From the NCBI GenBank assembly GCA_049644345.1, contig JBARRS010000196.1:1-30389 (forward strand): DNA of 30,389 bases, written 5' to 3'. This document shows, piece after piece, positions 14,032 to 21,280 of this stretch. The stretch's first letter is position 1, and each line of letters opens with the position of its first letter. This DNA is from JBARRS01 sp049644345 (GTDB lineage: Bacteria > Actinomycetota > Thermoleophilia > Gaiellales > Gaiellaceae). The notes beneath the pieces were generated by a model. The model was not told the origin of the DNA, did not search any database, and saw only the letters and a program-made list of their open reading frames with translations. The position numbers and the translations under genes were made by a program.

Positions 14032-15413
14032 GCGACCCCGGAGGCCGGCTTTGCCGGCCGGGAAGGGTCGCGTGAGAGGGACGCGAGGGGCTCGATGATT
14101 CCCCGCTCGGCGAGGATCTCCGCGAGCGTCGGCTCGCCGAGCTCCTGGAGCCGGTAGCGCACCCGCAGCGCCGGCTTGTCGAGCTCGATCAGGCGGCGCA
14201 GGTCGATCGGCGTGCCGATCAGGACGAGATCGGCGTCGGAGCGGGCGATCGTCTCCCGCAGCTCCTCCACCTGGCTGCGGCCGTACCCCATCGCCGGCAG
14301 GAGCTCGCCGACGTGTGGGTACGCCTCGAACGTCGCCGCGATCGAGCCGACCGCGAACGGCCGCGGATCGACCAAGGCGGCGGCACCGTTCTGCTTCGCG
14401 GCGAGGACGGCGGCGCCGTATGTCATCTCCCCGTGGGTCAGGGTCGGCCCGTCCTCGACCGCGAGCACACGCTTTCCCTCGATCTGTGACGCGTCGCCGT
14501 CGATCTCGAACGGCGAGGCGGCCAGCACGATCTTCGCGCCGGGGTTGTGTGCGCGAATCGAGTCGACGACCGCGTCGACACCGTCCTGCGGGGCCGAGTC
14601 GACTTTGTTGACGAGACAGACGTCTGCCATCCGCAGGTTCGTCTCGCCCGGGTGGTAGCGAAGTTCGTGCCCAGGCCGGTGCGGGTCGACGACGACAATG
14701 TGCAGATCCGGCTTGATGAACGGCGTGTCGTTGTTGCCGCCGTCCCAGAGGATCACGTCGGCCTCTTGCTCGGCTCGGTCGAGAATCGCCGCGTAGTCGA
14801 TCCCGGCGAAGACGAGGTTCCCCTCGGCGATGTGCGGCTCGTACTCCTCGCGCTCCTCGATCGTCGCGTCGGCGGCGTCGAGGTCCTCGTAGCGTTCGAA
14901 TCGTTGGGCGGCCTGCTTGATGAGGTCGCCGTAGGGCATCGGGTGGCGCAGGACCGCAACGCGCTTGCCGGCGTCCCGGAGCAGCGCGGCGACGTACCTC
15001 GTCGTCTGGCTCTTGCCCGCGCCGGTGCGGACGGCGCAGACCGCGACTACCGGCTTCGACGAAGTGAGCATCGTCTCGCGCGGCGAGAGCAGGACGTACC
15101 TGGCGCCGGCTGCGAGCGCGCGCGAGCCGACGTGCATCACGTGCTCGTGCGTGACATCGGAGTAGGCGAAGACGACGGAGTCGATCTCGCGTTCGTGGAC
15201 GAGCTCCTCGAGGTCGTCCTCGGGCACGATCGGGATGCCACCCGGGTAGAGCTCGCCGGCCAGCTCATGCGGATAGACACGCCCGTCGATGTTCGGGATC
15301 TGCGTCGCGGTGAACGCGACGACCTCGTACTCCTCACGGCCCCGGAAGAAGACGTTGAAGTTGTGGAAATCGCGCCCGGCCGCGCCCACGATCACGACCC
15401 TTGTTCTGATCAT
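14028..15413 (-). CDS. Cyclic 2,3-diphosphoglycerate synthetase-like P-loop protein (COG2403)
   Basis: A 461-residue cytoplasmic protein, about the length of archaeal cyclic 2,3-diphosphoglycerate synthetase. It starts MIRTRVVIVGAAGRDFHNFN: the GAAGRDFHxFN block is typical of this family. Residues 121-140 hold the P-loop VCAVRTGAGKSQTTR (GAGKS at 131-135). WDGGNNDTPF (223-232) and NKVD (269-272) are further nucleotide-binding motifs. In thermophilic archaea the enzyme closes 2,3-bisphosphoglycerate to its cyclic form using ATP. In actinobacteria the reaction is unproven and the protein is often just called a predicted GTPase. It is coupled to arcC through a 4-nt overlap, suggesting a role tied to carbamoyl phosphate. 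The last codons carry a hairpin also found near 4.8 kb. Confidence 0.85.
   Translation of the reverse strand: MIRTRVVIVGAAGRDFHNFNVFFRGREEYEVVAFTATQIPNIDGRVYPHELAGELYPGGIPIVPEDDLEELVHEREIDSVVFAYSDVTHEHVMHVGSRALAAGARYVLLSPRETMLTSSKPVVAVCAVRTGAGKSQTTRYVAALLRDAGKRVAVLRHPMPYGDLIKQAAQRFERYEDLDAADATIEEREEYEPHIAEGNLVFAGIDYAAILDRAEQEADVILWDGGNNDTPFIKPDLHIVVVDPHRPGHELRYHPGETNLRMADVCLVNKVDSAPQDGVDAVVDSIRAHNPGAKIVLAASPFEIDGDASQIEGKRVLAVEDGPTLTHGEMTYGAAVLAAKQNGAAALVDPRPFAVGSIAATFEAYPHVGELLPAMGYGRSQVEELRETIARSDADLVLIGTPIDLRRLIELDKPALRVRYRLQELGEPTLAEILAERGIIEPLASLSRDPSRPAKPASGVA
14043..14059. repeat. GCCGGC-core hairpin inside the 3' end of the COG2403 gene
   Basis: GGCCGGC-TTT-GCCGGCC is a perfect 7-bp stem with a 3-nt loop. 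On the minus strand it encodes the Pro-Ala-Lys-Pro-Ala near the C-terminus and lies just before the arcC start. It shares an identical 15-mer with the intergenic hairpin at 4771-4785. Confidence 0.7.
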
Positions 15414-15419
15414 GGATAA

Positions 15420-15425
15420 AGCATA
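15420..15425 (-). promoter_or_regulatory. Candidate -10 element for a leaderless COG2403-arcC transcript
   Basis: TATGCT on the minus strand lies 6 nt before the ATG at 15413. No Shine-Dalgarno sequence is present between them. A -10 at that distance places the transcription start on or next to the A of ATG, as in actinobacterial leaderless mRNAs. No good -35 hexamer was found. Confidence 0.45.
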
Positions 15426-15581
15426 TGCAGGTATACAGACGACGCGATGTGCTCCAGGACCTACTCTCGGCTCTGGGGCGCGGCCGCCGGGTTGCTCGTC
15501 CACGGCTGAGCAAGGTAAGCCGGAGCCTCCCCTGCCCCGGCCGCGTAGGCTCCCCGCGTAACTTCGAGAGGAGGACTACAC

Positions 15582-15800
15582 GTGCACAGCTTGCTTGCGA
15601 CCTTCAGCTACCAAGGCTCGAGGCGACTGACCGAGGTCGGGCTGCTGATTGCCGTGATCGGAGGAGTCGCGATCGCGGTCAGTAGTCCGCGGTTCCGCTC
15701 ACCTGCGATCACAGGCGCTATCGGCGGATTGCTGATCGCGATCGGACTCGGGATCACGATCATCGCCGTCCACTTCGGCCTTTCTCCCTACCGCCGCTGA
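15582..15800 (+). CDS. Small two-helix membrane protein
   Basis: A 72-residue protein from GTG 15582, placed by a clear ribosome site (GAGAGGAGG) about 8 nt upstream. It has two hydrophobic helices: EVGLLIAVIGGVAIAVSS (residues 18-35) and ITGAIGGLLIAIGLGITIIA (43-62). The loop between them is short and basic (PRFRSPA), and the tail ends SPYRR. I do not recognise the family. It stands alone between the COG2403/arcC unit, which is divergent, and the metallopeptidase gene, which converges on it with a 4-bp gap. In its upstream region GGAGCCT (15522-15528) and AGGCTCC (15547-15553) form an inverted repeat with a 18-nt spacer, possibly an operator. Confidence 0.72.
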   Translation: MHSLLATFSYQGSRRLTEVGLLIAVIGGVAIAVSSPRFRSPAITGAIGGLLIAIGLGITIIAVHFGLSPYRR

Positions 15801-15804
15801 AGCC

Positions 15805-17292
15805 CTAGATCTCTTCGCCCACGCGGTCGGCCACGGACGCCATCTCGAGTTCGGTGCCGGTTACTTCCTTCAGGAGCTCGTCCGCGGTGTAGCGCTGCCC
15901 CTCGCCCCAGAGCTCGCGGAGCAGCGAGCCGGCGTCGCGTTTCGAGAACCAGCCGTTGCCGAACCGCTCGCGCAGGTGCGAGCGGAGCTGCGCCTCGAAG
16001 GCCCACGAGCGCAGGTACTCCGTGACGTAGAAGCCCGCATCGATGTCGGCGAGGTAGTCGGTCGGGCTCGGCTCGATCTTCAGTGCGCCGGCGAGCAACT
16101 CGACGTAGCGCGGTTGCATTTTCTCGGGGTCCTCGTTCGCGTGGAACTCGATCTCGTAGAGGAGCTTGGCGCAGTAGCGGCGGACGAAGTAGAGGAGCCC
16201 GGTCGCGCCCTCCCGTGAGAACTCCTCCGGCCGGGGTACATCGAGCCGTCGCGAGAGCCAGGCCGTGTCGTCCGTCAGATGCTGGAGCAGCATCGCCCAG
16301 CCCTCGGTGACGGCGTTGTCGCCAAGACGCTTCTCCTCCATCGAAAGCTCGGCGCGGGTGTGAGCGAAGTGCTCGGTGTGGCCGGCCTCGTGGAAGAGCG
16401 CGCGCCAGTCGTCGGCGCCGCCGATCGGCTGGATCACGAGCATCACCTTCTCCGGGACCTCGATCGGCGCGCAGAAGGCGCGCGGCGTCTTCGAGGGCCG
16501 CTGCTCGAGGTCCAGGTGGACGTTTTGCTGTGAGCGCAGGTCGATTCCGAGGTCGGCGAGCGTCGCCTCGAGCGCGGGCAGCATCCTGTCCGCGGGGAAG
16601 AACGCATCCCAGCTCTCAGCACGGAACACGCGCGGGACGTCGAAGCGCTGCGCCTCGTCGAGACCGACGCCGACGCGGTCGCGGAAGAGCCTGTCCGCAG
16701 CGTGCTCGTACATGCGCTCGGTGTCCGCGAGCACGGCCCTGCACTGTTCGGCGAGGTTGTCGAGCCGGAAACCGAAGCGCTTGTACAGCTCGAGATACGT
16801 CGGCGCGCCGAGCTCGCCGACCGTCCGCTGGGTGATCCGAACAGCGTCGAGGTAGATCGGGTTCAGGTGCTCGTCGGTGAGCAGGTTGCGCGCCTCTTCG
16901 AGGCGCCGCCGCTTCTCGCGGTCGGCCTGGTTCGCGATCGTCGGGCGCAGCATCCTGTAGCCGACCTTCTCGCCGTCGACTTCTGCCTCGAGCTGGGCCT
17001 CGAGCTCGGCGACCTTCTCGCTTTGCTCGCGCGTCAGCTCGCCGAGATGGCCCTCGCACGAGAACCGCCAGAGCTCGCGGACGCGCCGGTCGCCGTCGAC
17101 GGCGACCCCGAGCCGCTGCGCCTGCTCGAGCTTCGTGAGCTCCTTGTGGCGCCTGTAGATCGGCTCGAGCTCGAGCCGGTCCTTGAGGCCGGCGAAGTGG
17201 AGGTAGTACTCCTCGTCGAGCTCGGCGATGAAACGGTCGGCCTCATCGCGGTATGCGTCGATCTCCTGCGCGCTGGGCGGGGCGGGGCCCAC
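15805..17292 (-). CDS. M3-like zinc metallopeptidase (gluzincin)
   Basis: A 495-residue, mostly helical protein without signal peptide, so cytoplasmic. The zinc site is HEAGH at residues 301-305 (context WRALFHEAGHTEHFAHTRAE). The third ligand is probably Glu330 in NAVTEGWAML, 25 residues after the second His. This spacing and the helical fold are like oligoendopeptidases and carboxypeptidases of the M3/M32/M2 group, which trim short peptides in a deep cleft. The first ~150 residues are charged helices that resemble the lid of that fold. It starts at GTG 17290-17292, only 20 bp from the divergent YjbQ start. The exact family and peptide preference are not settled by the motifs. Confidence 0.87.
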   Translation of the reverse strand: MGPAPPSAQEIDAYRDEADRFIAELDEEYYLHFAGLKDRLELEPIYRRHKELTKLEQAQRLGVAVDGDRRVRELWRFSCEGHLGELTREQSEKVAELEAQLEAEVDGEKVGYRMLRPTIANQADREKRRRLEEARNLLTDEHLNPIYLDAVRITQRTVGELGAPTYLELYKRFGFRLDNLAEQCRAVLADTERMYEHAADRLFRDRVGVGLDEAQRFDVPRVFRAESWDAFFPADRMLPALEATLADLGIDLRSQQNVHLDLEQRPSKTPRAFCAPIEVPEKVMLVIQPIGGADDWRALFHEAGHTEHFAHTRAELSMEEKRLGDNAVTEGWAMLLQHLTDDTAWLSRRLDVPRPEEFSREGATGLLYFVRRYCAKLLYEIEFHANEDPEKMQPRYVELLAGALKIEPSPTDYLADIDAGFYVTEYLRSWAFEAQLRSHLRERFGNGWFSKRDAGSLLRELWGEGQRYTADELLKEVTGTELEMASVADRVGEEI

Positions 17293-17300
17293 GGTTTTCG

Positions 17301-17307
17301 TAGGATA
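17301..17307. promoter_or_regulatory. Candidate bidirectional -10 element between the metallopeptidase and YjbQ genes
   Basis: TAGGATA reads TAGGAT on the plus strand (17301-17306) and TATCCT on the minus strand (17302-17307). TAGGAT lies 6 nt before the GTG of YjbQ. TATCCT lies 9 nt before the GTG of the peptidase. Both would give leaderless or nearly leaderless mRNAs. The whole divergent gap is only 20 bp, so each gene's -35 would lie in the other's coding region. Confidence 0.45.
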
Positions 17308-17312
17308 ACCGG

Positions 17313-17711
17313 GTGCAAGAGATCAGCATCCGCACCGAGCGGCGGACGCAGCTTCTGAACATCACGCCGGAGGTGCAGGAGGCGCTGAACGGGGCGAACG
17401 GCGCGGCGGCGGCGCTCGTCTACGTCCCGCATACGACCGCCGGGGTGACGATCAACGAAGGCGCCGATCCGGAGCTCGCGCGCGACATCGAGGCTGCGAT
17501 GGAGAAGATCGTCGAGGACGGCTGGCCCTGGCGTCACGAGGATGCCGACGGGCCGAACGCACCTTCGCACATGCGGGCTTCGTTGATCAGTCCGCAGGTT
17601 CTGGTGCCTCTCGACGACGGGCACCTGGTGCTCGGCCGGTGGCAGGGGATCTTCTTCTGTGAGTTCGACGGCCCACGCGAGCGCAAGGTCTACGTCACGC
17701 CGCTGACCTAG
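17313..17711 (+). CDS. YjbQ family protein (UPF0047, secondary thiamine-phosphate synthase type)
   Basis: A 132-residue compact protein starting at GTG 17313. It shows the full family pattern: YVPHTTAGVTINEGADPELA (residues 37-56, His40), WRHEDADGPNAPSHMRASL (73-91) and the C-terminal LVLGRWQGIFFCEFDGPRER. YjbQ proteins form trimers and some have weak thiamine-phosphate synthase activity that complements thiE loss; the main physiological role is unclear. No thiamine gene is nearby. rlmD follows after 33 bp on the same strand and may share the transcript. Confidence 0.93.
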   Translation: MQEISIRTERRTQLLNITPEVQEALNGANGAAAALVYVPHTTAGVTINEGADPELARDIEAAMEKIVEDGWPWRHEDADGPNAPSHMRASLISPQVLVPLDDGHLVLGRWQGIFFCEFDGPRERKVYVTPLT

Positions 17712-17744
17712 CGTCGCTGCCGGTGCAGGCTACGCTGCGGGCCG

Positions 17745-19109
17745 ATGGCCGCGCCGGTCTCCAAGGACCAGGAACTCGAGCTCCGCGTCGACTCGCTCGC
17801 CTACGGCGGTAACGGAGTCGCGCGCCTGAACGGGTTCGTCGTCTTCGTCCGCCGAGGGCTGCCAGGCGACCGAGTACGCGCGCGGGTTACGAAGGTGAAG
17901 CGGAATCACGCGGAGGCGCTCGCCGTCGAGTTGCTCGAGCCGGGGCCGCAGCGCGTCGAGGCGCCGTGCTCCCACTACCCCGCTTGCGGTGGCTGCCGCT
18001 TCCAGGATCTCGCGTACGAAGCGCAAGTCGCGGCGAAGGAGGCGCAGGTGCGCGACGCGCTCGTTCGCATCGCCGGAATCGCGGAGCCGCGGCTCGAGCC
18101 GATCGTCCCCGCAGAGTCGCCGTTCCACTACCGGAACAAGCTCGAGTACTCGTTCACACGAACGCCGGAGGGGCCCGCCCTAGGCTTCCACAAGGCGGGG
18201 CGCTGGGACCAGGTGCTCGAGATCGAGCACTGCTGGCTCACGACCGAGCTCGGGAACGAGGTACGCGAGACGGTGCGGGGGTGGGCGCACGACCAGGGTC
18301 TCGAGGCCTACGACCAGGCCGAGCAGCGCGGATTCCTCCGCCACCTCGTGATCCGCGAGGGCCGCAACACCTCCCAGGCGCTCGTGCAGCTCGTCACGGC
18401 TCCGGGCGAGCTCATCGGTCGCGGGCGTTTCGTCGAGGCGCTGCGGCGCTTCCCGGAGGTGCGCTCGATCCACTGGGCGGTCAACGACACCCCCGCCGAG
18501 GTGACCAACCTGCCGACGAGGCTGCTCTGGGGCGACGAGGCGATCGAGGAGGAGATCGGCGGCCTCCGCTTCCGCGTGCGTCCGAATGCGTTCCTGCAGA
18601 CGAACACCGCGATGGCCGAGCGGTTGTACACGCTCGCCGCCGAGGCGGCTGCGCTGACAGGCGAGGAGACGGTCTACGACCTCTACTGCGGGATCGGCAC
18701 GATCGGCCTCTCGCTCGCTGCCCGGGCGCTGACGGTGTGGGGTGTCGAGGTCTCCGAGGAGTCGGTCGCCTGCGCGATCGAGAACGCCGAGTTGAACGGG
18801 ATCACGAACGCCGCGTTCTTCGCCGGTGAGGTTGGCGACTCCCTCGCCGAGCTCGCCGGCCGAGCAGGCCAGCCGGACGTCGTCGTCGTCGACCCGCCTC
18901 GAGCGGGGCTCTCGGGCAAGGCGGTGCGCCGCCTGGGCCGGCTCGCGCCGCCGCGACTCGTCTACGTGTCCTGTAACCCGACCACGCTTGCCGCGAACGT
19001 GAAGCAGCTCCGGGACGACTTCGGCTATCGCCTCGATCGCGCGCGGCCGGTCGACATGTTCCCCCATACGCCTCACGTCGAGACGGTCGCGCTGCTGACG
19101 CGAGGCTGA
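17745..19109 (+). CDS. 23S rRNA (uracil-C5)-methyltransferase, RlmD/TrmA family
   Basis: A 454-residue SAM-dependent RNA m5U methyltransferase. Residues 10-65 are a TRAM RNA-binding domain (LRVDSLAYGGNGVARL). Four cysteines for an iron-sulfur cluster are in order: Cys75, Cys81 and Cys84 (CSHYPACGGC), and Cys163 (EHCWL). The methyltransferase part shows YDLYCGIGTIGLSLA (SAM binding), VVDPPRAGLSGKAVRRL, the catalytic Cys410 in YVSCNPTTLAANV, and the closing PHTPHVETVALL with its general-base Glu446. The family includes RlmD (U1939), RlmC and TrmA. The cluster and TRAM domain favour an RlmD-like role on 23S rRNA, but the exact target nucleotide is not certain in actinobacteria, which often have one such enzyme. 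Its 5' side has TACGCT 8 nt before the ATG and no clear ribosome site. Confidence 0.93.
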   Translation: MAAPVSKDQELELRVDSLAYGGNGVARLNGFVVFVRRGLPGDRVRARVTKVKRNHAEALAVELLEPGPQRVEAPCSHYPACGGCRFQDLAYEAQVAAKEAQVRDALVRIAGIAEPRLEPIVPAESPFHYRNKLEYSFTRTPEGPALGFHKAGRWDQVLEIEHCWLTTELGNEVRETVRGWAHDQGLEAYDQAEQRGFLRHLVIREGRNTSQALVQLVTAPGELIGRGRFVEALRRFPEVRSIHWAVNDTPAEVTNLPTRLLWGDEAIEEEIGGLRFRVRPNAFLQTNTAMAERLYTLAAEAAALTGEETVYDLYCGIGTIGLSLAARALTVWGVEVSEESVACAIENAELNGITNAAFFAGEVGDSLAELAGRAGQPDVVVVDPPRAGLSGKAVRRLGRLAPPRLVYVSCNPTTLAANVKQLRDDFGYRLDRARPVDMFPHTPHVETVALLTRG

Positions 19110-19131
19110 TTCGCTGCTACAACCGGGGCGA

Positions 19132-19995
19132 ATGCGCCACGGGCTCTTCGTTCTCGTCCCGCTTGTCCTTGTGCTCGCATCGCCGGCCGCCGCCGCGCCG
19201 GTTCCGCGAACCGAGACCGCCGACTCGGGGCCGCTGCACGCAGAGCTCTCGTACCTCTTCGACGACGGCGCCGGGACGAACACGCGTTTCCAGGACGTCC
19301 GCTTACGAATCACCCGGGCGGGCGTGACGCTCGTCGACACAGGAATACAGCCGCGGTGCGCGTACTGCTCAGCCTGGCCCGCGGGGGACGCAAGCTCCCC
19401 GTCGATCCGCGCGGTCGACCTCGACGGCGACCGCGAGCCGGAGGTCGTCCTCGACCTGTACACGGGCGGCGCGCACTGCTGCTTCTACTCGCGTGTGTAC
19501 CGCTACGCGGGCTCGGCCTACTCGTTCGTGACGCATGTGTGGGGAGATCCCTCGTACTCGCTGCGTGACCTGAACCACGATGGGCGGCCGGAGTGGATCA
19601 CGGCCGACGACCGCTTCGCGTACGCGTTCAGCTGCTTCGCCTGCTCGGCGCTGCCCGTGCAGGTGCTGAGCTACAAGGCGGGTCTCTTCACGAACGTGAC
19701 GAGGCGGTTCCCGCCACTCGTACGCAAGGACGCTGCGGCGAACTGGCGGTTCTACCTCGAGAATCGCCGCCGCCACTTCGACACGAGCGGTGTCCTCCCG
19801 GCCTATCTCGCCGACGAGGAGCTGCTCGGACACGGTGCCGTGGGCTGGAAGCGCGTGCGCACGGCTGTCGCCGGCCCGGCCTTCACCCGCGATGCCCAAG
19901 ATGCGCGGTGGAAGAACCGAAGCCGTTACCTGAGCGCGCTCCGCCGTTTCCTCGTCCGGGCCGGTTACGTCCGCTCGGGGCGAAGCCGCCGGTAG
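19132..19995 (+). CDS. Secreted protein with calcium-type loops and cysteine pairs
   Basis: A 287-residue protein from ATG 19132. A signal peptide (GLFVLVPLVLVLASPAAAA) is cut near residue 22. Residues ~80-170 contain two FG-GAP/VCBS-like calcium loops: RAVDLDGDREPEVVLDLYTG and LRDLNHDGRPEWITADDRFA. Cysteines come in close pairs: RCAYCSA, GAHCCFYS and FSCFACSA, giving six in the mature part. They suggest disulfides or metal binding outside the cell. The C-terminal ~90 residues are basic and helical. I do not know a named family. It follows rlmD by 22 bp but probably has no functional tie. Its last 31 bp overlap the convergent membrane-protein gene. Confidence 0.75.
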   Translation: MRHGLFVLVPLVLVLASPAAAAPVPRTETADSGPLHAELSYLFDDGAGTNTRFQDVRLRITRAGVTLVDTGIQPRCAYCSAWPAGDASSPSIRAVDLDGDREPEVVLDLYTGGAHCCFYSRVYRYAGSAYSFVTHVWGDPSYSLRDLNHDGRPEWITADDRFAYAFSCFACSALPVQVLSYKAGLFTNVTRRFPPLVRKDAAANWRFYLENRRRHFDTSGVLPAYLADEELLGHGAVGWKRVRTAVAGPAFTRDAQDARWKNRSRYLSALRRFLVRAGYVRSGRSRR

Positions 19996-20696
19996 AGCAG
20001 GTCGGCGTTTGTGACCAGGAACCCGAGCGAGAGCAGCGGGAGCGCCGGCAGTCCCGGCTGATCCCAGGCGACCGCGATCGCAATCGTTCCGCCGAACGAG
20101 AGCGTGAGCGCAAGCCACGTCAGCCGCGTTCGCAGAGCGAAGCGCGCAGTCGAGGCGAGGAAGAGGGCGAAGAAAAGCAGATCGGGCACGCCGAGCTGGG
20201 CGTCGTTGTTCTCGCCGGGCAGCGGAAAGGCGAACGAGAGCCAGTTGAACACGTGTCCGTGGTGGTGGACGATGTTGCTGGTCGGGCCGCGCCAGACCGA
20301 GTACGCATCAACCCACGGGACGATCAGCGCGACGATCACCACCCAGCTCATCGCTTCGAAGAAGTTCAGGAACCAGAAGGCGATCGCGGTCGTGGCGCCG
20401 AGCTTCGCAAAATCCGATGCGGTGTCGAGCCCAGCCAGGCCCAGCACGACCGCGAGCACGATAAGCGCGCCCCCGACCAGGAAGAGCTGGAGCACCGGCG
20501 CCCGCCAGAACGGCAGGACGAGATAGACGAGCGCGAAGACCGCCGGTATCAATCCGAGCGAGATCACGGCGACGTCGCCCCAGTTCGAAACGTCGGGCAG
20601 CGACTCGTGGGTTGCGTAGTAGACGCCGAGCCCCGTCCCGATCGCCGCGGCCGCCGCTAACCGCGCGACTAGTACGGAGGGAGTTCGGCCCACCAC
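19965..20696 (-). CDS. Multi-pass membrane protein, uncharacterised
   Basis: About 243 residues with six or seven hydrophobic helices. Only GTG codons are available: 20694-20696 or 20691-20693. Either start overlaps the end of the uracil-DNA glycosylase-like gene by 25-28 nt, so the two are translationally linked. Notable segments are FWFLNFFEAMSWVVIVALIV, a His-rich loop NIVHHHGHVFNWLSFAF, and a terminal positive patch LLYRRLRPERT. No enzymatic motif is visible and I do not recognise the family. It sits at the end of the long minus-strand run that begins with moaA/PAP2. Confidence 0.72.
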   Translation of the reverse strand: MVGRTPSVLVARLAAAAAIGTGLGVYYATHESLPDVSNWGDVAVISLGLIPAVFALVYLVLPFWRAPVLQLFLVGGALIVLAVVLGLAGLDTASDFAKLGATTAIAFWFLNFFEAMSWVVIVALIVPWVDAYSVWRGPTSNIVHHHGHVFNWLSFAFPLPGENNDAQLGVPDLLFFALFLASTARFALRTRLTWLALTLSFGGTIAIAVAWDQPGLPALPLLSLGFLVTNADLLYRRLRPERT

Positions 20697-21265
20697 GGGC
20701 CGAGCTGCTTGAAGGCGTTCCAAAAGCGGGTCTTTGCGGGTTGCTCGTCGAGCGATGTGTCGATGTCCGGAACGTATAGCGCTTGGATCGTCGGCGTCAG
20801 CCGCTGGATCCCGCCGACGCCGGCCTCGAGCGGCTCCGCGAGCGGAAACTCGAGCTCGTTCAGGAACCGCAGCGTCTCCTCGCCCATAACGACCACCAGC
20901 TTGGGCTGGACGATGTGTAGCTCGCGGGTCAGCCACGGCCTCGATTCTTCCTCGGCGCTGTCTGCGAACTTGAGGCAGTTCGTCCCGTAGATCGCCATCG
21001 GATCGACGTTCAAGCGCTGGAGCGACTTGAGGACCGCCTGGCCGGCGCGTCCGTAGAAGGCGACGCCTTCCTGCACTTCCGCCGCCTGCGGCTGGTACTT
21101 GAGCAGCAGGATGTCGCCGAGCGGATGGCCCGAGCCGAGCACGGGCGTGCGCTCGCCCGCGGCAGCCTCGCCGATCTCGTGTCCGAGCTCGTTGATCTCG
21201 GCAATGGCCTTTTGCAGGTACTTCTCGTAGATCTCGTCGGTGGGCACGGAAGACACGGAGGGCAC
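20669..21265 (-). CDS. Uracil-DNA glycosylase superfamily protein, motifs altered
   Basis: A 198-residue cytoplasmic protein with the layout of family 4/5-type uracil-DNA glycosylases. The segment GVAFYGRAGQAVLKSLQRLN (cf. GRAGxLL), YGTNCLKF (cf. TNVVKW), and PKLVVVMGEETLRFL (cf. PxxIvaLG) appear in the right order. Two diagnostic features are missing. The GEAPG active-site loop is replaced by KYQPQAAEVQEG, and no HPS motif is present near the end (YVPDIDTS instead). Only one cysteine remains, so there is no 4Fe-4S cluster. It may have lost base-excision activity or changed substrate. It begins 15 nt after the glycosyltransferase-PHP gene on the same strand. Confidence 0.75.
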   Translation of the reverse strand: MPSVSSVPTDEIYEKYLQKAIAEINELGHEIGEAAAGERTPVLGSGHPLGDILLLKYQPQAAEVQEGVAFYGRAGQAVLKSLQRLNVDPMAIYGTNCLKFADSAEEESRPWLTRELHIVQPKLVVVMGEETLRFLNELEFPLAEPLEAGVGGIQRLTPTIQALYVPDIDTSLDEQPAKTRFWNAFKQLGPWWAELPPY

Positions 21266-21280
21266 GAGTCAGGTTCTCCG

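Noticed and set aside
15522..15553. Inverted repeat GGAGCCT/AGGCTCC as an intrinsic terminator
   Set aside because: The spacer is 18 nt, no T-run follows, and no gene ends on its upstream side; at best it is an operator for the small membrane-protein gene.
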